64,000 bases of DNA from Isoetes taiwanensis (Eukaryota; Streptophyta; Lycopodiopsida; Isoetales; Isoetaceae). This document shows, in pieces, positions 47,270-58,822 of the stretch. The notes below the pieces were generated by a model. That model did no database searches and had not been told where the DNA came from. It saw only the letters and a list, made by a program, of their open reading frames with translations. How positions within the stretch are numbered: the stretch's first letter is position 1; the number at the start of each line of letters is the position of its first letter. The stretch lies in assembly GCA_021234155.1 (NCBI GenBank), contig JAJEKV010000156.1, positions 498,001 to 562,000 of the forward strand. The letters are read 5' to 3'. Position numbers and translations under genes: made by a program.

Positions 47270-47440
47270 TGCCCTAGGGAGATAAACCTTCGCTCATGTG
47301 GCTTTCTGGCATATTCTAAATATATGCTGGAATATACCTTGGATATGCTGGAAACTGCTCCGAACCTGGTATTTCTCGTAAACTGGCGGTCACCTGCGTT
47401 ATGGGTCGTTGTGGTTTGAACCGCCTAACCAGCGAGACAT
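47270..47440. repeat. Dispersed repeat, copy 3 (diverged)
   Basis: Same order of blocks as copies 1 and 2: GTGGCTTTCTGGCATATTCT, ATATGCTGGAAACTGCTCC, GTAAACTGGCGGTCA and CGCCTAACC. It is markedly diverged and its starting hairpin is decayed. Same strand as the other two. Confidence 0.6.
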
Positions 47441-49029
47441 ACCAGAGCATCGGGCTATGGCTACCCCCAAGAGGCAAAGCCCTCCAAGTCCGGCAGCCGC
47501 AGAGGCAATAAAAGAGCATTGCAAAAAGCCTCGTTGCACTTGTCCAGGACTAGTCTCGCCTTTGGAGTAGGAAGTGTGCTTATTAAAAACCACTTCAAAT
47601 GCTACAGGAGTTGGAATCAAAGGCAAGCTCGTTTTTTATAGAAAGCAAGAACATTAATCATTATCAAGGCGTATCAAAAAACACGTCTTATATAGAAAAT
47701 TTTCAGAATGCTAGAAGCAGAGTACCACGAGGCAAGGAGAAGGTAAAGCAATCTCCAACAACGTTAGAGACTGGCCATGCCCATCCATAGAGGACTTGAT
47801 ATCCAATGAAGCACTCTTGTTAGTCAAAATTTGATCCTTTCTTGTTTATGGTTGTCTCTAGTTACTCATATGTTTATGCATATGTGCAGTGCAGGGATTA
47901 CCACTCGTATAGTAAGCATTGGCAGACCATATCTCGCATATCCTAACATATCATGGGAGTAAGAAGATGCATTTGAATGCCCATCACAGCAATTATAATC
48001 TATATTTTCAAAGCAGTTATAATCTATATTTTTTCTGAAACATAGCAAATTGGTTTGTTTAGATGCAAGACATGGGGATTTTGTCATAAAATACCATAAT
48101 TTGCATTATTTTGTTATGTGATAGCGTGAATGCTCTATAAGGATTGGGGTTTTAAAACAGGAAAACATATCCTTTGGATCAAGAAGACGAGGAAGTTACG
48201 TATTTAAGTTTGGTCTGGCTGACTAGGGTTTATAATATAATGTCATTTAGTTCAATCTTTAAGAGCATGGCTATCTCTGGGCACATTCCGGCCTGGCGAT
48301 CCTGACTCTCATAGATCTAAGTTTCAAATTAGCTATATGTCTTTACTGGGCGACCAACTCTTATCTTATAAGTGCTGTTTTAGGGCAATCTTCTGGCAGA
48401 CGTCCTGACAAATACTACATAGCATGTGTAGATATTGTGGTGGGTTTAGCATTTTTCAAGGGCAATACCACGGATGATTCTACATATTCTTAGTCAAGTT
48501 ATTGATATAAGCAAGGGATGTTTTCTGTACCCGTTGAAATGACCGATGGCTTTAAGAATGACATTTTTTTGAGCTTGATGCATGTCATAAGCTTACAACC
48601 CATTGGCGGACCTCTTTCGAGCTCCTTTGCTATTTGTAAAAGGGGCTATTTAATTCTGATTTCGAAATGTATTCAAGATCCTTAAACCAGATCTGAAGGA
48701 TTTGAAGCAGAAGATAGTTATAATATGACATATCTTCATAATGTGATTCCCATTAGCACTGCTAGCCTTCCGACAGTGATATATGATGGCTTCTGGACGC
48801 ATTTTATTCCTAGTTTTATTACATGGACATTGGATCTTGGTGTTTCTTGCTAGATTTAGTTTCATTGAAGTATTGAACGCTATATTTTAGTCTCATTGTC
48901 TTTATGTTTGCTAGATTTGGTCTCGTATTCGTGCTACCTTATGTATTTTGATATTTAGTTAATAAGCAAGGTTCTGAATGAGCATTGTAAATGCCATGTA
49001 CTTGTTTACCTCTGAGTCTGTGAATAAGG
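47441..49029. other. No recognisable gene
   Basis: Mixed intergenic sequence with frames below 80 codons. A short duplication TATAATCTATATTTT is at 47,994 and 48,019. Nothing else of note was seen. Confidence 0.4.
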
Positions 49030-49173
49030 GCATACATCGTTCGGCAGGCTGCAAAGAGTGTGGTAGCAACTAAACTTACTCGCCACTGCATTGTGCAGGT
49101 TTCCTATGCCATTGGTGTTCCTGAGCCGCTGTCTGTGTTTGTGGATACTTATGGAACAGATAAGATCCCCGAT
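49030..49173 (+). pseudogene. S-adenosylmethionine synthetase fragment
   Basis: One frame of 48 codons encodes [18 protein letters not shown], then [20 protein letters not shown] and TYGTDKIPD. This is the highly conserved C-terminal region of SAM synthetase, which makes S-adenosylmethionine from Met and ATP. The conserved TYGTGKIPD has Gly changed to Asp. Similarity starts and stops abruptly and no further part of the gene lies nearby, so it is an isolated fragment. It lies about 165 bp before a LINE insertion. Confidence 0.88.
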
Positions 49174-49338
49174 GCACAAACGCTTTTGCAGACCCTTCTA
49201 TAAATGAATACTTCGCTATCCCAGTTCTTTAAATAACCAATACTATTTTCACAAAAAGTTGCCTTTATGTTTGAAAAAAGCAAAAACCCTTTTTTGCTAT
49301 ATATAAAAAAATTCATAAACAAAAGAAAAGAAAACAAC

Positions 49339-50675
49339 ACAAAACAAAACCCCCATTCAAACCATTAATAAGCCCTGACACATGAAGATTGTAAGAGATT
49401 TTGTCTGGTGTACCGATCAAGGAGGCACTGTGAAGGTGGCGTGGAAGAAATGTATGTTGTTTAAACAACAAGGAGGACTTGGTATGTTGGATCTTTCTTT
49501 ACAGGATAAGGTCTTAGCTTCTAAGCTATTGTTCAGTTTGTTGAAAGATGATTGTGCATCACCAGGTATGAAGTTACTTAAACAATCAGTAAAGAAGTGT
49601 ATGGTTTTTCATAAGCGAGGTGTGAGAATTGAGCTCCCTTGGGTATTGTTATATCCATTGAAAGCTTCTTCACATGCCTCTCAAGATTGAAAGGCTTGCC
49701 GGGGCCCGGAAGGTAGTCCGGCCAGTGATTACATTTGGTGGGAAGCTTGTCTCCAGGCATCTTCCCCTTTTCGTGGTTGCCTTTGTATACTCATGGACAA
49801 CTACACCCGGTTGTAGAATTTATGCATCGCATTCCCAAGCGAGGTGGAGGAGAGCGGTATTATTTCTATTGAACAATGGTATTTTGGTATTGACATTGCT
49901 CCTTGGCAATGGTTTTGAGAGACATATGGGTTGTTGGATAAAGATATCGATATATGGGCTTATGTAGCAAGTGCTCTTCCTTTAATTAAGAAGGTGGGTA
50001 ACAAGAGATGCTGGAACTTTGTTCAAGGTATTAAAGAAGGCAAGAAGCTAGTAAGTTCATGCTACAGATTGCTTACCTCCTCAAATACTTTATCACCTTC
50101 TCGAAAATGGCACTTACAGACTTTGCCTTCTCAATGCCAATCCATCTGGAGCCTTGTTTGGTCTAAATATACTCCTCCAAAGGTAAATGTTCTACTTTGG
50201 CAGGTGATTCATCGCTCTTTGAGAGTTAATGAGAAAGTGCTGACTATCTTTGGATAGTCAGCACTTTCTTTTGGGTATTTATCCAAATCAGTGGACTGCT
50301 TCTAAAAGGATTGCATTTCACATGGCAAAGTCTTGGCTAATATGGAGTGTATGGAAGCGAAGGTGAAGAAAGGTCTTTTATGATAAGCGTATTTCTTCTC
50401 AGGTGGTGCTTCAAGAAATTCGTAAGAAGTTGTATAATTGCTTTCGGATCTCCAATTGGCCTGATCGTATTAAATTTCCAATATGGAGTGATCATTTAAA
50501 AGTGATTGATGCTTCAGGGACATTTCTTACTTCTGGAAGTACTTTGTAATATTTTGAGTGTATAATATGAAGTAAAACACGTTCTTCAAAAAAAAAAAAA
50601 AAAAAAAAAAAAACAAGAACAAACATGAAAACAAAACAAAACCCCCATTAAAATCATTAATAAGCCCTGACACAT
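49339..50675 (+). mobile_element. 5'-truncated LINE with poly(A) tail and 45-bp TSD
   Basis: The insert (about 49,384-50,613) is flanked by direct repeats of 45 bp, 49,339-49,383 and 50,631-50,675, differing at two positions and sharing ATTAATAAGCCCTGACACAT. The right repeat is separated from the poly(A) (50,588-50,613) by 17 bp. The insert encodes the LINE ORF2 C-terminus: IVRDFVWCTDQGG, VAWKKC and QGGLGMLDLSL (49,385-49,510), then a zf-RVT-like YTPPKVNVLLWQVIHRS (50,170-50,220). Frames are broken. Truncation, tail and long TSD together mark target-primed reverse transcription. Confidence 0.9.
50232..50269. repeat. 17-bp perfect inverted duplication inside the LINE
   Basis: AGAAAGTGCTGACTATC (50,232-50,248), loop TTTG, then its exact reverse complement (50,253-50,269). 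It breaks the LINE frame at VLTIFG and looks like a local template-switch product. Confidence 0.9.
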
Positions 50676-51069
50676 TAAATGACCCAACAAGAACCATGAA
50701 ATTAAAATAACAACAAGAAATATAAAAACACACTCTCGGGCCATTGAAGGGCAACCCTCCGTGCGCAGCACCTTGTTTTTCTTTTTTGTGTCTCTAATTG
50801 CTAGACTTATTCTCTGATTATAGATACAGATATAGAAAAGCTTATTATGCTCAGAGTCTATTTAATAAAGGCAGTTGCAGCGAATAAAGTCATTATTTCT
50901 GGCCATAATGATAATTTGACTAGAATTTTTGAAGAATTATTGTAATAACTGTTTATTGATTGCAATTATTGCACGTGATGTTTAGCATTTCGAATGATGA
51001 GCATGGATACTCTAGGGTTCGATATTATTCTATTGTATTGGTTTATTTGGTAATGTAACACACAATGAG

Positions 51070-51479
51070 GCACATTACACCGATGTCCTTCACGTTGCAA
51101 ACACGTCGCATGTTACGTTGTAAACAATGTCTCATCTGCGACGTAAGAGCAACAACATAACAATGTAGCATTGACGTATTAAGCATGTTGCACCAACATC
51201 CTGGGCGTTGCAAACATGTTGCACGTTACGTCGTAAATGACATTTTATGTGCGACGTGAAAGCAATGAGAAAACAACGTAATACCGACGTATTAAGAACA
51301 TTACACTGACATTATGGACGTCGAAAATGACATTTCACCTGCGCTGCGACGTGACATCGCACCGCGATGAATCCTAGGCGACATCATTTGCAACGTCCGT
51401 GCAACATTTTCAAGACGTTTATATGCGATGTTAAACGTCGTTGATTTTACGTCGCTAACCACCCCCTTTTGTAGTAGTG
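51070..51479. mobile_element. Right end of a CACTA-like transposon with subterminal repeats
   Basis: The tract ends CCCTTTTGTAGTAGTG (51,464-51,479), sharing TTTTGTAGTAGTG with the end of the MITE at 41,089. Upstream are 2.5 tandem units of about 114 bp (starting about 51,071, 51,184 and 51,298), dense in ACGTCG, GCGACGT and ACGTTG motifs. Such subterminal motif arrays are where CACTA transposases bind. No left terminus CACTACTACAAAA was found upstream, so the element is truncated or its left end is outside recognisable range. Confidence 0.6.
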
Positions 51480-52478
51480 TAATAACTTGTCCTCTCATTG
51501 CCTCTACGGCTATGAGTTGATTGGGAATCCTTCGAAACCCCATGATTCTAGTAATGCATGACTCCAATGAGCCTTGTGCTATGCCTCCTATCCCAACATT
51601 GGTCCCTTGTTTTGAATGGGGATATTCTTGTGGCTAAAACCACTCGCATATATTGTGAGTCCGTTCATGCATAATTACAACTTTTAAAATCTTCAACTTC
51701 CTCAATGCCTTCTCTTTACAAGCCTTTTTGTACTCCTCACCATTATCATTGTTACCTGGAGGACTCTTAGTTCCACACATAATATCACCTGAAGAACTCT
51801 TCATTCTTAAGATACTACCTTTTCACTCTAATGGCATTTGACGACTATTGCGATAGGTGAATATCACAAAAAAATGGTTTGTTGCATAAAACGAATATTT
51901 ATACGGCCATATTGCAATGGTTTTAATATGGTAAGCATATATTTAGTTTGACATATGAATAACGTGTTTCTAGACATGCATAAGTATGACTATGATTTCC
52001 ATAGGTATGTATTTTCATAGTACACGCAAGGTATTTTGTTCACTTCTTGATGTCCACTTATACATGCATGCCTCAAAGCCATTTTAGGTCTTCTAACGAG
52101 TTCCTTGACTTGCTTCAGATGACGGCATTGGAGTTGGCTTGGCATGGCTGAACGCAGCGGGATCCCCATATGTATATCTGCTTTTGATGCTACACTTGAA
52201 TGGGGGGACAAAATCTCCCTTTGTAAATGAGATGGGATTTTGTATAGGTTCAATTGAAATGAGGATTTATAAGGAAGAGAGCCCATGAACTCTGGCAGTG
52301 ATGTGGCATTTTTGCAGCAAAATTGAAACCCTGAGATTCGTTTGATTTTTCAACAGCAAGATTCATGATGACAGGTACTCTTTGGCAGATCATTGCCTGT
52401 GAGAAATCTAGATCTGGATAATGAAAACCTGGGGATCCATTTGTGCATTCAGTTTGATGCTCTTAGTTTGTGACCCTT
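51480..52478. other. No recognisable gene
   Basis: Frames up to 98 codons (51,990-52,286 minus) show no domain. The stretch lies between a transposon end and the copia copy B. Confidence 0.4.
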
Positions 52479-52482
52479 TCAT

Positions 52483-52560
52483 TAAATGTATGAAGTCTCC
52501 AATTGTCCAACCTCTCTTCATTGAATGTATCCAGTCTTCAATTGTCCAGCCTCTCTACCA
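52483..52560. repeat. 40-bp tandem duplication next to copia copy B
   Basis: ATTAAATGTATGAAGTCTCC and ATTGAATGTATCCAGTCTTC start two adjacent units, both continuing AATTGTCCA(A/G)CCTCTCT. The second unit ends where similarity to copy A starts. Confidence 0.85.
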
Positions 52561-55500
52561 GATTTTGTTGGAAATTGCTACCTGTGCTTGGTAAAAATTT
52601 GGGAAGAGGGGGTTAATCCCCCTTGAGAGCCTGTTATGGCTGATAAACAGGCGAGCCCGGGAGGGCGAGCCTGTTTATCTCAGCCATAACAGGCGAGCAA
52701 GGGGGATTGACCCCCTTAACCGGCAGGCAAGCTGCCTCACCCCAACCTGCAACCACAGCTCTGATTATCAATCCCACAGCTAGGTTTATCACGCCCACAG
52801 CTAGGTTTATCACAGGCTCGGCGTTCTCCAGAGCACAAAAAGACTGAGTTTGCCATCTGAATTCAATCGGTTTATCACAGGTTTGGCATCGGAGGCTGAA
52901 TTCAGCCTGTTTATCAGAGGTTCGGCAGAATTCAAAGGCAAGGCTAACTGTTCCTCCGCTGTTATGCCCTATTCGAAGTGCCTGTTATGCCCTATCACAG
53001 GGCTGCAATCAACGGTGGGCAACGGTTGGATCCGAAAGCCTGCCGGTTAAGGTCTGCATCATATCAAATGAGATTATCACATCCCGTGTTTCTAGATGCA
53101 ATCTAATCATTTTCCGTTTTTGATAATTTCTCAGTAGCAAACTTGCATCTGATTCTTTGAAAGGTGCAAAACAAAAATTTAGTTTAATCAATAATCTTAG
53201 CATGCATGTGATAGGATAAAGAAAGAGATTTATAATTAGCTTCTAATAACTTCGACACAAAGGACCGATGCTGGAAAAGGTTAATAATGGAACTACAAAC
53301 TATGATTGCTTTCAGGACCTGGCCGCTGCTCTAGCATTCGTCCTCTGTTTCTATAGGGTTGGATTGGGTAAGAATAGGTCCTTCTATTTCGGCTATTTGA
53401 TTTGAGTCTAGATCAGATTAACGTAGCATTCTGCAAGCATTTAAAAGACTCTTATTGGCTCAGAGCTTCAGCAACAATGGCTGTGCATTTAAGGCTTGCT
53501 TGCAATTCTTATGTTTGATTGATGCCTTGCCCTGGTTCTAAGTTTATGTGTGCATGCATGATTTGGCAACTTGCAACATGCAACATGACACCATTTATTT
53601 TATAGACAATAGAGAAAGAAAGCCAGGAATGAAATATTATTTGTTATTGTGAAATGAATATTATTCTGTTACCTTCAGAGTACGCCAATGTATGCCCCAG
53701 CTTACAGTTAGGTGCTATCTATGAAAGGAGTTTGGATACTGAATCTAGGGCCTTTCCTTAGATAAGAGTTTTTATCATCTAGTTAGCCATTTAGATACAA
53801 TAAGACCAGGGTTCCACTTCCATTCACTCCTCTCCCAAGCCCTATGAGGATAGGTACTCTCAACCAAGAATACTGAAGGCCGGATGGAACTTGGGGACCA
53901 CCATGTCCATAAAAAAGCTTTTAATACTACCCCCAATAATCCAGGGACTTGCCAAGGCATACTCCTCGGTGGCCCAGCTAAGTATTGGCCTAAGTGCCCC
54001 TACTTATTGGTCACACCAATAGAATTGAATGGCAATCGATGCCAAAGGGCCTCAATTCTCTTGGATTGATGACAATAGAACTAAAGTCTGGACATTATTT
54101 CCAAGGGATGGAGTGCGACCTACCCTCGAAACGTCAAGAGAATATCCATCCTGGCTCTTCATATCCCCAACTAGCATGTCTATCACATCGATGCTCAGTT
54201 GAACTAGATCACGCCCCATGCTTCTGCTCAACTTGTGGAAATCCCCCAGTTGGTCCATGAAGATTGCATGTGGGCTTGACTTGAGAGCCAAAATAGGTTC
54301 AAGTCCTCTAGAATTAGTAGCATATTACAAATGCATGATTATTCCTTAAGGCCACGGATTTAAGCACAAGAGGCATCTCCTTCTCATGAAATGCAATGAG
54401 TAGAGCTTAAGAACGAGATCAACACATTGAGATCATCATCAAGAACAAGACCATACATCAGGACTCAAGAATGCTTGTCCACATATCCACAATTGGACTT
54501 CTAAGCTAGTAAAGCACCAAATGGAGGAGTTGTACTCATCTTGAAGCAACCATAACTAGGGATTAGGTAGTTGAGCTCAACTGGGCTCGTTGGAGTCTAT
54601 GGTGGAGGCGCTAGTGATGGCTCATAGTTCGGGGTGAGAAGAGCAAAAGAGGTAAACCCACAATGAGGAATACTTATAAGATAAGTACCCGACATTCTCT
54701 GACAGAGGGCTGGATGGGGTGGACAAAGGCCTGCCTGGCTCCGGCATTTCTCTTCAGGTGCTCAGACATATTTCCTCAGGCGCTCAAGCATTCTTCTCGA
54801 TATTGTTGGTAGTGATTCTGTGGCACAGAATAATGGGGTTGTGATTCTATAATGAGGAATTCGCCAGGTGTGATCCCTTTTAAGAGAATCAGACAGTTGT
54901 GATTTTACGGAAATGCATATATATGATTCCGTCTTGCATGATCCATTGCAAGGTATGAGGATATTAAACGTACGATTGTTTTGAGCTGTCAAGGGTATCC
55001 CCCGACCAGGAATCCTGACCATGCCTAAGAATTTAGCATCTTGGCGCGCCCCGAGTATGATTAGGAGATGCAAAATAAAGACGTTATGGGAGGGTGCCCT
55101 ACTTTGGCTCACATATGGTAAAAATGATCCGATCAAGGATCTCCAATGCTCAGAATGGATCGAAATTTGGCTCAGTAGATGCCAAAGAGTGGCTCTACTA
55201 CGTGACCCCAAAATCCCCTCCTCCGGTGCCCTCACACTACCTCAAAGTAACTTTTTGCCCCTAAAATTGCTCACCGAGTACCTAAAAAATGGTTTTGGTC
55301 TTAACATGGTCAAAATAGGGCATACAAATACTCATTTTTAGATCTTGACTAGCTCATCATAATGGCAGTTGTCCATTAGAATTTCGCCTCACCGAGAGTT
55401 AAGTCAGTGATTTTGGGTGCCACATCAGAAATTCTTGGATTGTAGTGGAATGCAAAAATCAGGATTTCTTGCTGTCATGGAGCTCTCAGGTTGATCCATC

Positions 55501-55689
55501 TCTGATTTTCCACTGGAATGGAATATGGGCCAAAAAAAAGTTATGGCATTCCCAAAAAAATGCCAAAAATGGAAATTTTAAACTGATTAATCCTGGCCGT
55601 TAGATTGGGCGAGCCATTAAGGAACCCGCAGGTACCCTCCCTTATCGACGAAATTTTTTTGTGATCTCTGGACATGATGTAGTGTGGTT

Positions 55690-56900
55690 CCAAACTCATT
55701 GCCAAAGGAATTCGAGATGGAAGTTTGGATAAGTTATGCTGGAGTCAGGAGACATCAGTTGCTCTCAATGCAATCTTGGATAATCCCCACCAGATATGGC
55801 ACGAAAGGCTTGGGCATGCCAACTTTCAGTTGCTAAAACAAATGAATAAGTGCCACTTTGTGCAAGATTTGCCAAGGATCAAGCCACTTACAGGGTTCTG
55901 GGGAAGCTCGCTAAGAAGCCTTACAGCAAAGAAAAAACTAAAAGAGCTACATTCAGTCTAGCTTTGATCCACATGAATCTATGAGGTCTTGCGCGCAAAA
56001 GATCCTTTGGAGGATCTTGAATCTTTCTTCTTATCGTTGATGACTACACAAGAAAGATCTGGGTATTCTTTCTCCAAAGAAAATCTGAGGCCTTTGCTCA
56101 ATTTAAAGTCTGGTTGGCTGAAGTGGAGAATTTTAAGCAGGCTACAGTCAAATGCATTCGGACAGACCAAAGAGACGAGTTCCTCAGTAGAGAATTTATT
56201 GAGTTCATCCAGGAACGAGGAATTAAGCATCAATTGGCTATAGCTGGTGAACATGAGTAGAATGGAGTCGTGCAAAGAAAGAATAGGACAGTTCTGGAAT
56301 GTGCTTGTGCAAAGAAAGAATAGGACAGTTCTGGAATGTGCTTGAGCAATGTTGTTTTCCAAAAACATTCATGGCTGATTTTGGACTGAAGCTGTCAACA
56401 CAGTAGTACACATTCTAAATGTCCTCCCAACAAAAGCAGTTGCCCAGATGGTTTCTGAAGAAGCCTGGACAGGTCTCAAACCATATGTTGCAGATTTCAA
56501 GGTGTTGGGATGCACAACCTATGCCCATCTTTCAAAGGACGAGTAGCAAGGTACGATTTTCCATCGTGCTATTCCATGCATGCTTGTGGGATACAGTCAT
56601 TAGTGCAAAGGTTATAAGTTATATTTGCCCTCCAAACGAAAGATGTTTGTTCGCCGCAGTGTTAGATTTGATGAAATAGACTTTCATATTGGGCAAGACA
56701 ATGCGCATTCCCAGCTTGACTCCTTCCTTGTGTCCAATCCATCACAAGCATCGGATTCTGATTCCATCTCTGAGTCTGATCATGATGACTTTCCTGCCAC
56801 TGATGTGCTTGATGTGCCTTCGAAGCCCGAGTCTGATGCTGATTCGGAAGATCTAGCAAAACTTGCTTCCCTGCTTCGACGCTCTGAATGAAAAAGAAGC
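55690..56900 (+). pseudogene. Copia integrase of copy B, defective
   Basis: A GAG-pre-integrase-like WHERLGHANFQLL-type block is at 55,797-55,840. Core motifs follow: VDDYTRKIWVFFLQRKSEAF (about 56,035-56,095), RTDQRDEFLSREFIEF (56,157-56,205, second catalytic Asp) and NGVVQRKNR (56,261-56,287). In the last motif the catalytic Glu of NGVxERKN is replaced by Gln. An in-frame TAG precedes it (56,258-56,260). A 37-bp tandem duplication (56,271-56,307, 56,308-56,344) shifts the frame. The copia hinge region continues to 56,890. The DDE triad is thus broken. Confidence 0.8.
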
Positions 56901-57046
56901 CCAACGACCGTATGCAAGCCTACCTTGAAGGTAAATCCTCTCGCACTACTGCTTATATTGCTTTGCACAGTTCTATTGCTATAGAAGAACCCCCGACATT
57001 TCATGAGGCCATGAGTAGTCCGGACCAGCATCTCTAGTACAATGCT

Positions 57047-57715
57047 ATGCAAGAGGAAGTGCAGTCTCTGGAGGATAATCAGACATGGACATTGGTCCCT
57101 CTTCCTCCTGGCAGGAAGGCCATCGCTTGTAAGTGGATTTACAAGCTAAAGTTTGATGAAAACAATCGGGTATCCAGATACAAACCCCGCCTAGTTGCTC
57201 GTGGCTGCTCTCAGAAACCCAGCATTGATTACCATGAGACGTTCGCTGCAGTTGCCAGGCTCATCTATGTTCGAATGGTTCTTGCATTAGCAGCAGCTTG
57301 GGGCTTGGATTTGCAGCAAATGGACGTTAAGTCAGCCTTCCTGCATGGGTCCATTGATGATTGCCTCTTTATGAAACAACCTGATGGTTTTGTTGTTCAT
57401 GGCAAGGAGACACAGGTCTGCAAGCTCAAGAAAGCCATCTTCTGTCTCAAACAGTCCCCTCGTCTGTGGTATAGTACCATTCATGCTTTCTTCACCTCTC
57501 AAGGTTTTGTAAGATTCAGTGTAGATTGGAATGTCTACATTAAGCATGTCCGTGCTGCCCATGTGATCGTGGTCCTTTATGTTGATGATTTAACTCTGGC
57601 ATCCAATGATCCCGGACTCATGCAAGACATCAAGGCTCAACTCACAGCTCACTTCCACATGACAGATCTGGAAGCACTCTGGTACTTTCTTGGCATGCAT
57701 GTTGCGTATGATTGA
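57047..57715 (+). CDS. Copia reverse transcriptase of copy B
   Basis: The open frame of 222 codons spans most of the RVT_2-type RT. Conserved blocks: WTLVPLPPGRKAIACKWIYK, RYKPRLVARGC, MDVKSAFLHGSIDD, FMKQPDGFV, CKLKKAIFCLKQSPRLWY and catalytic LYVDDLTLAS (about residues 178-187). Both YVDD aspartates are present. The frame runs into a TGA after YFLGMHV, where RNase H should continue in another frame. One substitution is notable: FAAVARL where copia elements usually have FSPVVKM or similar. Confidence 0.85.
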   Translation: MQEEVQSLEDNQTWTLVPLPPGRKAIACKWIYKLKFDENNRVSRYKPRLVARGCSQKPSIDYHETFAAVARLIYVRMVLALAAAWGLDLQQMDVKSAFLHGSIDDCLFMKQPDGFVVHGKETQVCKLKKAIFCLKQSPRLWYSTIHAFFTSQGFVRFSVDWNVYIKHVRAAHVIVVLYVDDLTLASNDPGLMQDIKAQLTAHFHMTDLEALWYFLGMHVAYD

Positions 57716-58533
57716 GATCATAAAGTTGCATCAGCATAAGGGTATTGAATCTTTACTTGCTAAGTGCAACATGCACCACAGTCAGCCAGTTTCTACACTT
57801 GCAGTTTCCCTCTCTCTTGATTCTAACCAGGCAGCTAACTCCCGTCACCAAATCCAAGGCATTGAAGTCTCTTATCGAAGCCTCATTGGATCACTCATGC
57901 ACTTAATGGTGTGTACCCGACCTGATATAGCAGAGGCAGTCATCACGCTCAGCAAGTTCATGGATTGTCCAGGCAAAGATCAGTGGCAGGCTCTCAAGCG
58001 TGTTCTCAGGTACTTACATAACACTTCCACTCTTGGCCTCTCCTACCACAAATCTTCTTCTCTTGTTCTTGAAGGACTAGACGATGCTGACTATGGTGGC
58101 TCAGCTCCAGATCTGAAATCTCCCACGGGCTTCTGTTTCCGGCCGCAAGGGGGAGTAATCAGTTGGGGAAGTAAGAAGCAATGAGCAACAGCAGTCAGCA
58201 CTTGTGAGTCAAGAGTACATGGCCATTTGTGTAGCCGCAAAAGAACCAATCTGGCTCAAGAGGCTACTTAAAGAACTTGGAGCAATTCAAAACAATCCAC
58301 AGTGTTGTTCAATGATAACAAGGCAGCAGTCAGTCTTGTGAAAAATCCAACTAATTAGTCTAAGGCCAAACACATTCAGATCCAGTACCATTTTACCCGA
58401 GAGAAGGTGGCAGCAGGGGAAGTGGAAATCAAACATCTCGGGACTTAGTTTATGACAACAGATATCTTTACAAAGCCACTGCCAAAAGGGAGATTTTTCG
58501 AATGCATTGAAGAACTTGGTATGGTCAGAGTAT
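57690..58533 (+). pseudogene. Copia RNase H of copy B
   Basis: Frame 57,690-58,184 encodes YRSLIGSLMHLMVCTRPDIA, RVLRYLHNTSTLGLSYHKSS and DDADYGGSAPDLKSPTGF, the Ty1/copia RT-RNase H connection. A stop at 58,182 (SKKQ followed by TGA) is followed by VSQEYMAICVAAKEPIWLKR (58,205-58,262) and DIFTKPLPK-like sequence (58,461-58,490) in shifted frames. RNase H acidic residues are visible (DDADYG, QEYMA), but the domain is split. Confidence 0.8.
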
Positions 58534-58633
58534 AGTTGATCCTTCCAGAATATGTTCTCATGCAAATATCTCTGTGCCACACCAGCATGCATATTAATTC
58601 ACTCATTTTTTGCCCTGGTTTTTGAGCCGTTGT

Positions 58634-58812
58634 TGTGAAGAATCAAGAAACAAGAATGCAGACGAAACTCTAGATTGTCTGTGATCACAAAAAGGAATAC
58701 AACAGAATAAATATAGTGGCAGGAACCCAACCGCTTGAGATCAGTCAGGGAAACCAACCGCTTGACTCTCCTAGGACATGTGTCAGTCTCACACCGCTTG
58801 AATATTTTAACA
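58634..58812 (-). repeat. 3' LTR of the minus-strand copia
   Basis: 179 bp. On the minus strand it runs TGTTAAAATATTCAAGC to TTGATTCTTCACA. It is short for a copia LTR and matches 63,441-63,623 almost exactly. Confidence 0.95.
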
Positions 58813-58822
58813 TTTCCCCTTC
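58813..58822 (-). promoter_or_regulatory. Polypurine tract of the minus-strand copia
   Basis: Minus-strand GAAGGGGAAA directly precedes the 3' LTR start TGTTAAAA. Position and composition fit plus-strand priming. Confidence 0.85.

Larger units (their letters stand above)
52561..58628 (+). mobile_element. Ty1/copia element, copy B, interrupted on the right
   Basis: Collinear with 1-4,998, then continues through RT and RNase H to about 58,533. The first 3.1 kb lacks recognisable gag or LTR ends. Integrase, RT and RNase H follow. The element is cut after RNase H by a minus-strand copia insertion (58,634-63,623); its sequence resumes at 63,629 after the duplicated GTTGT. Integrase carries a stop, a 37-bp duplication and an active-site substitution, so it is defective although RT is open. 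Confidence 0.85.
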
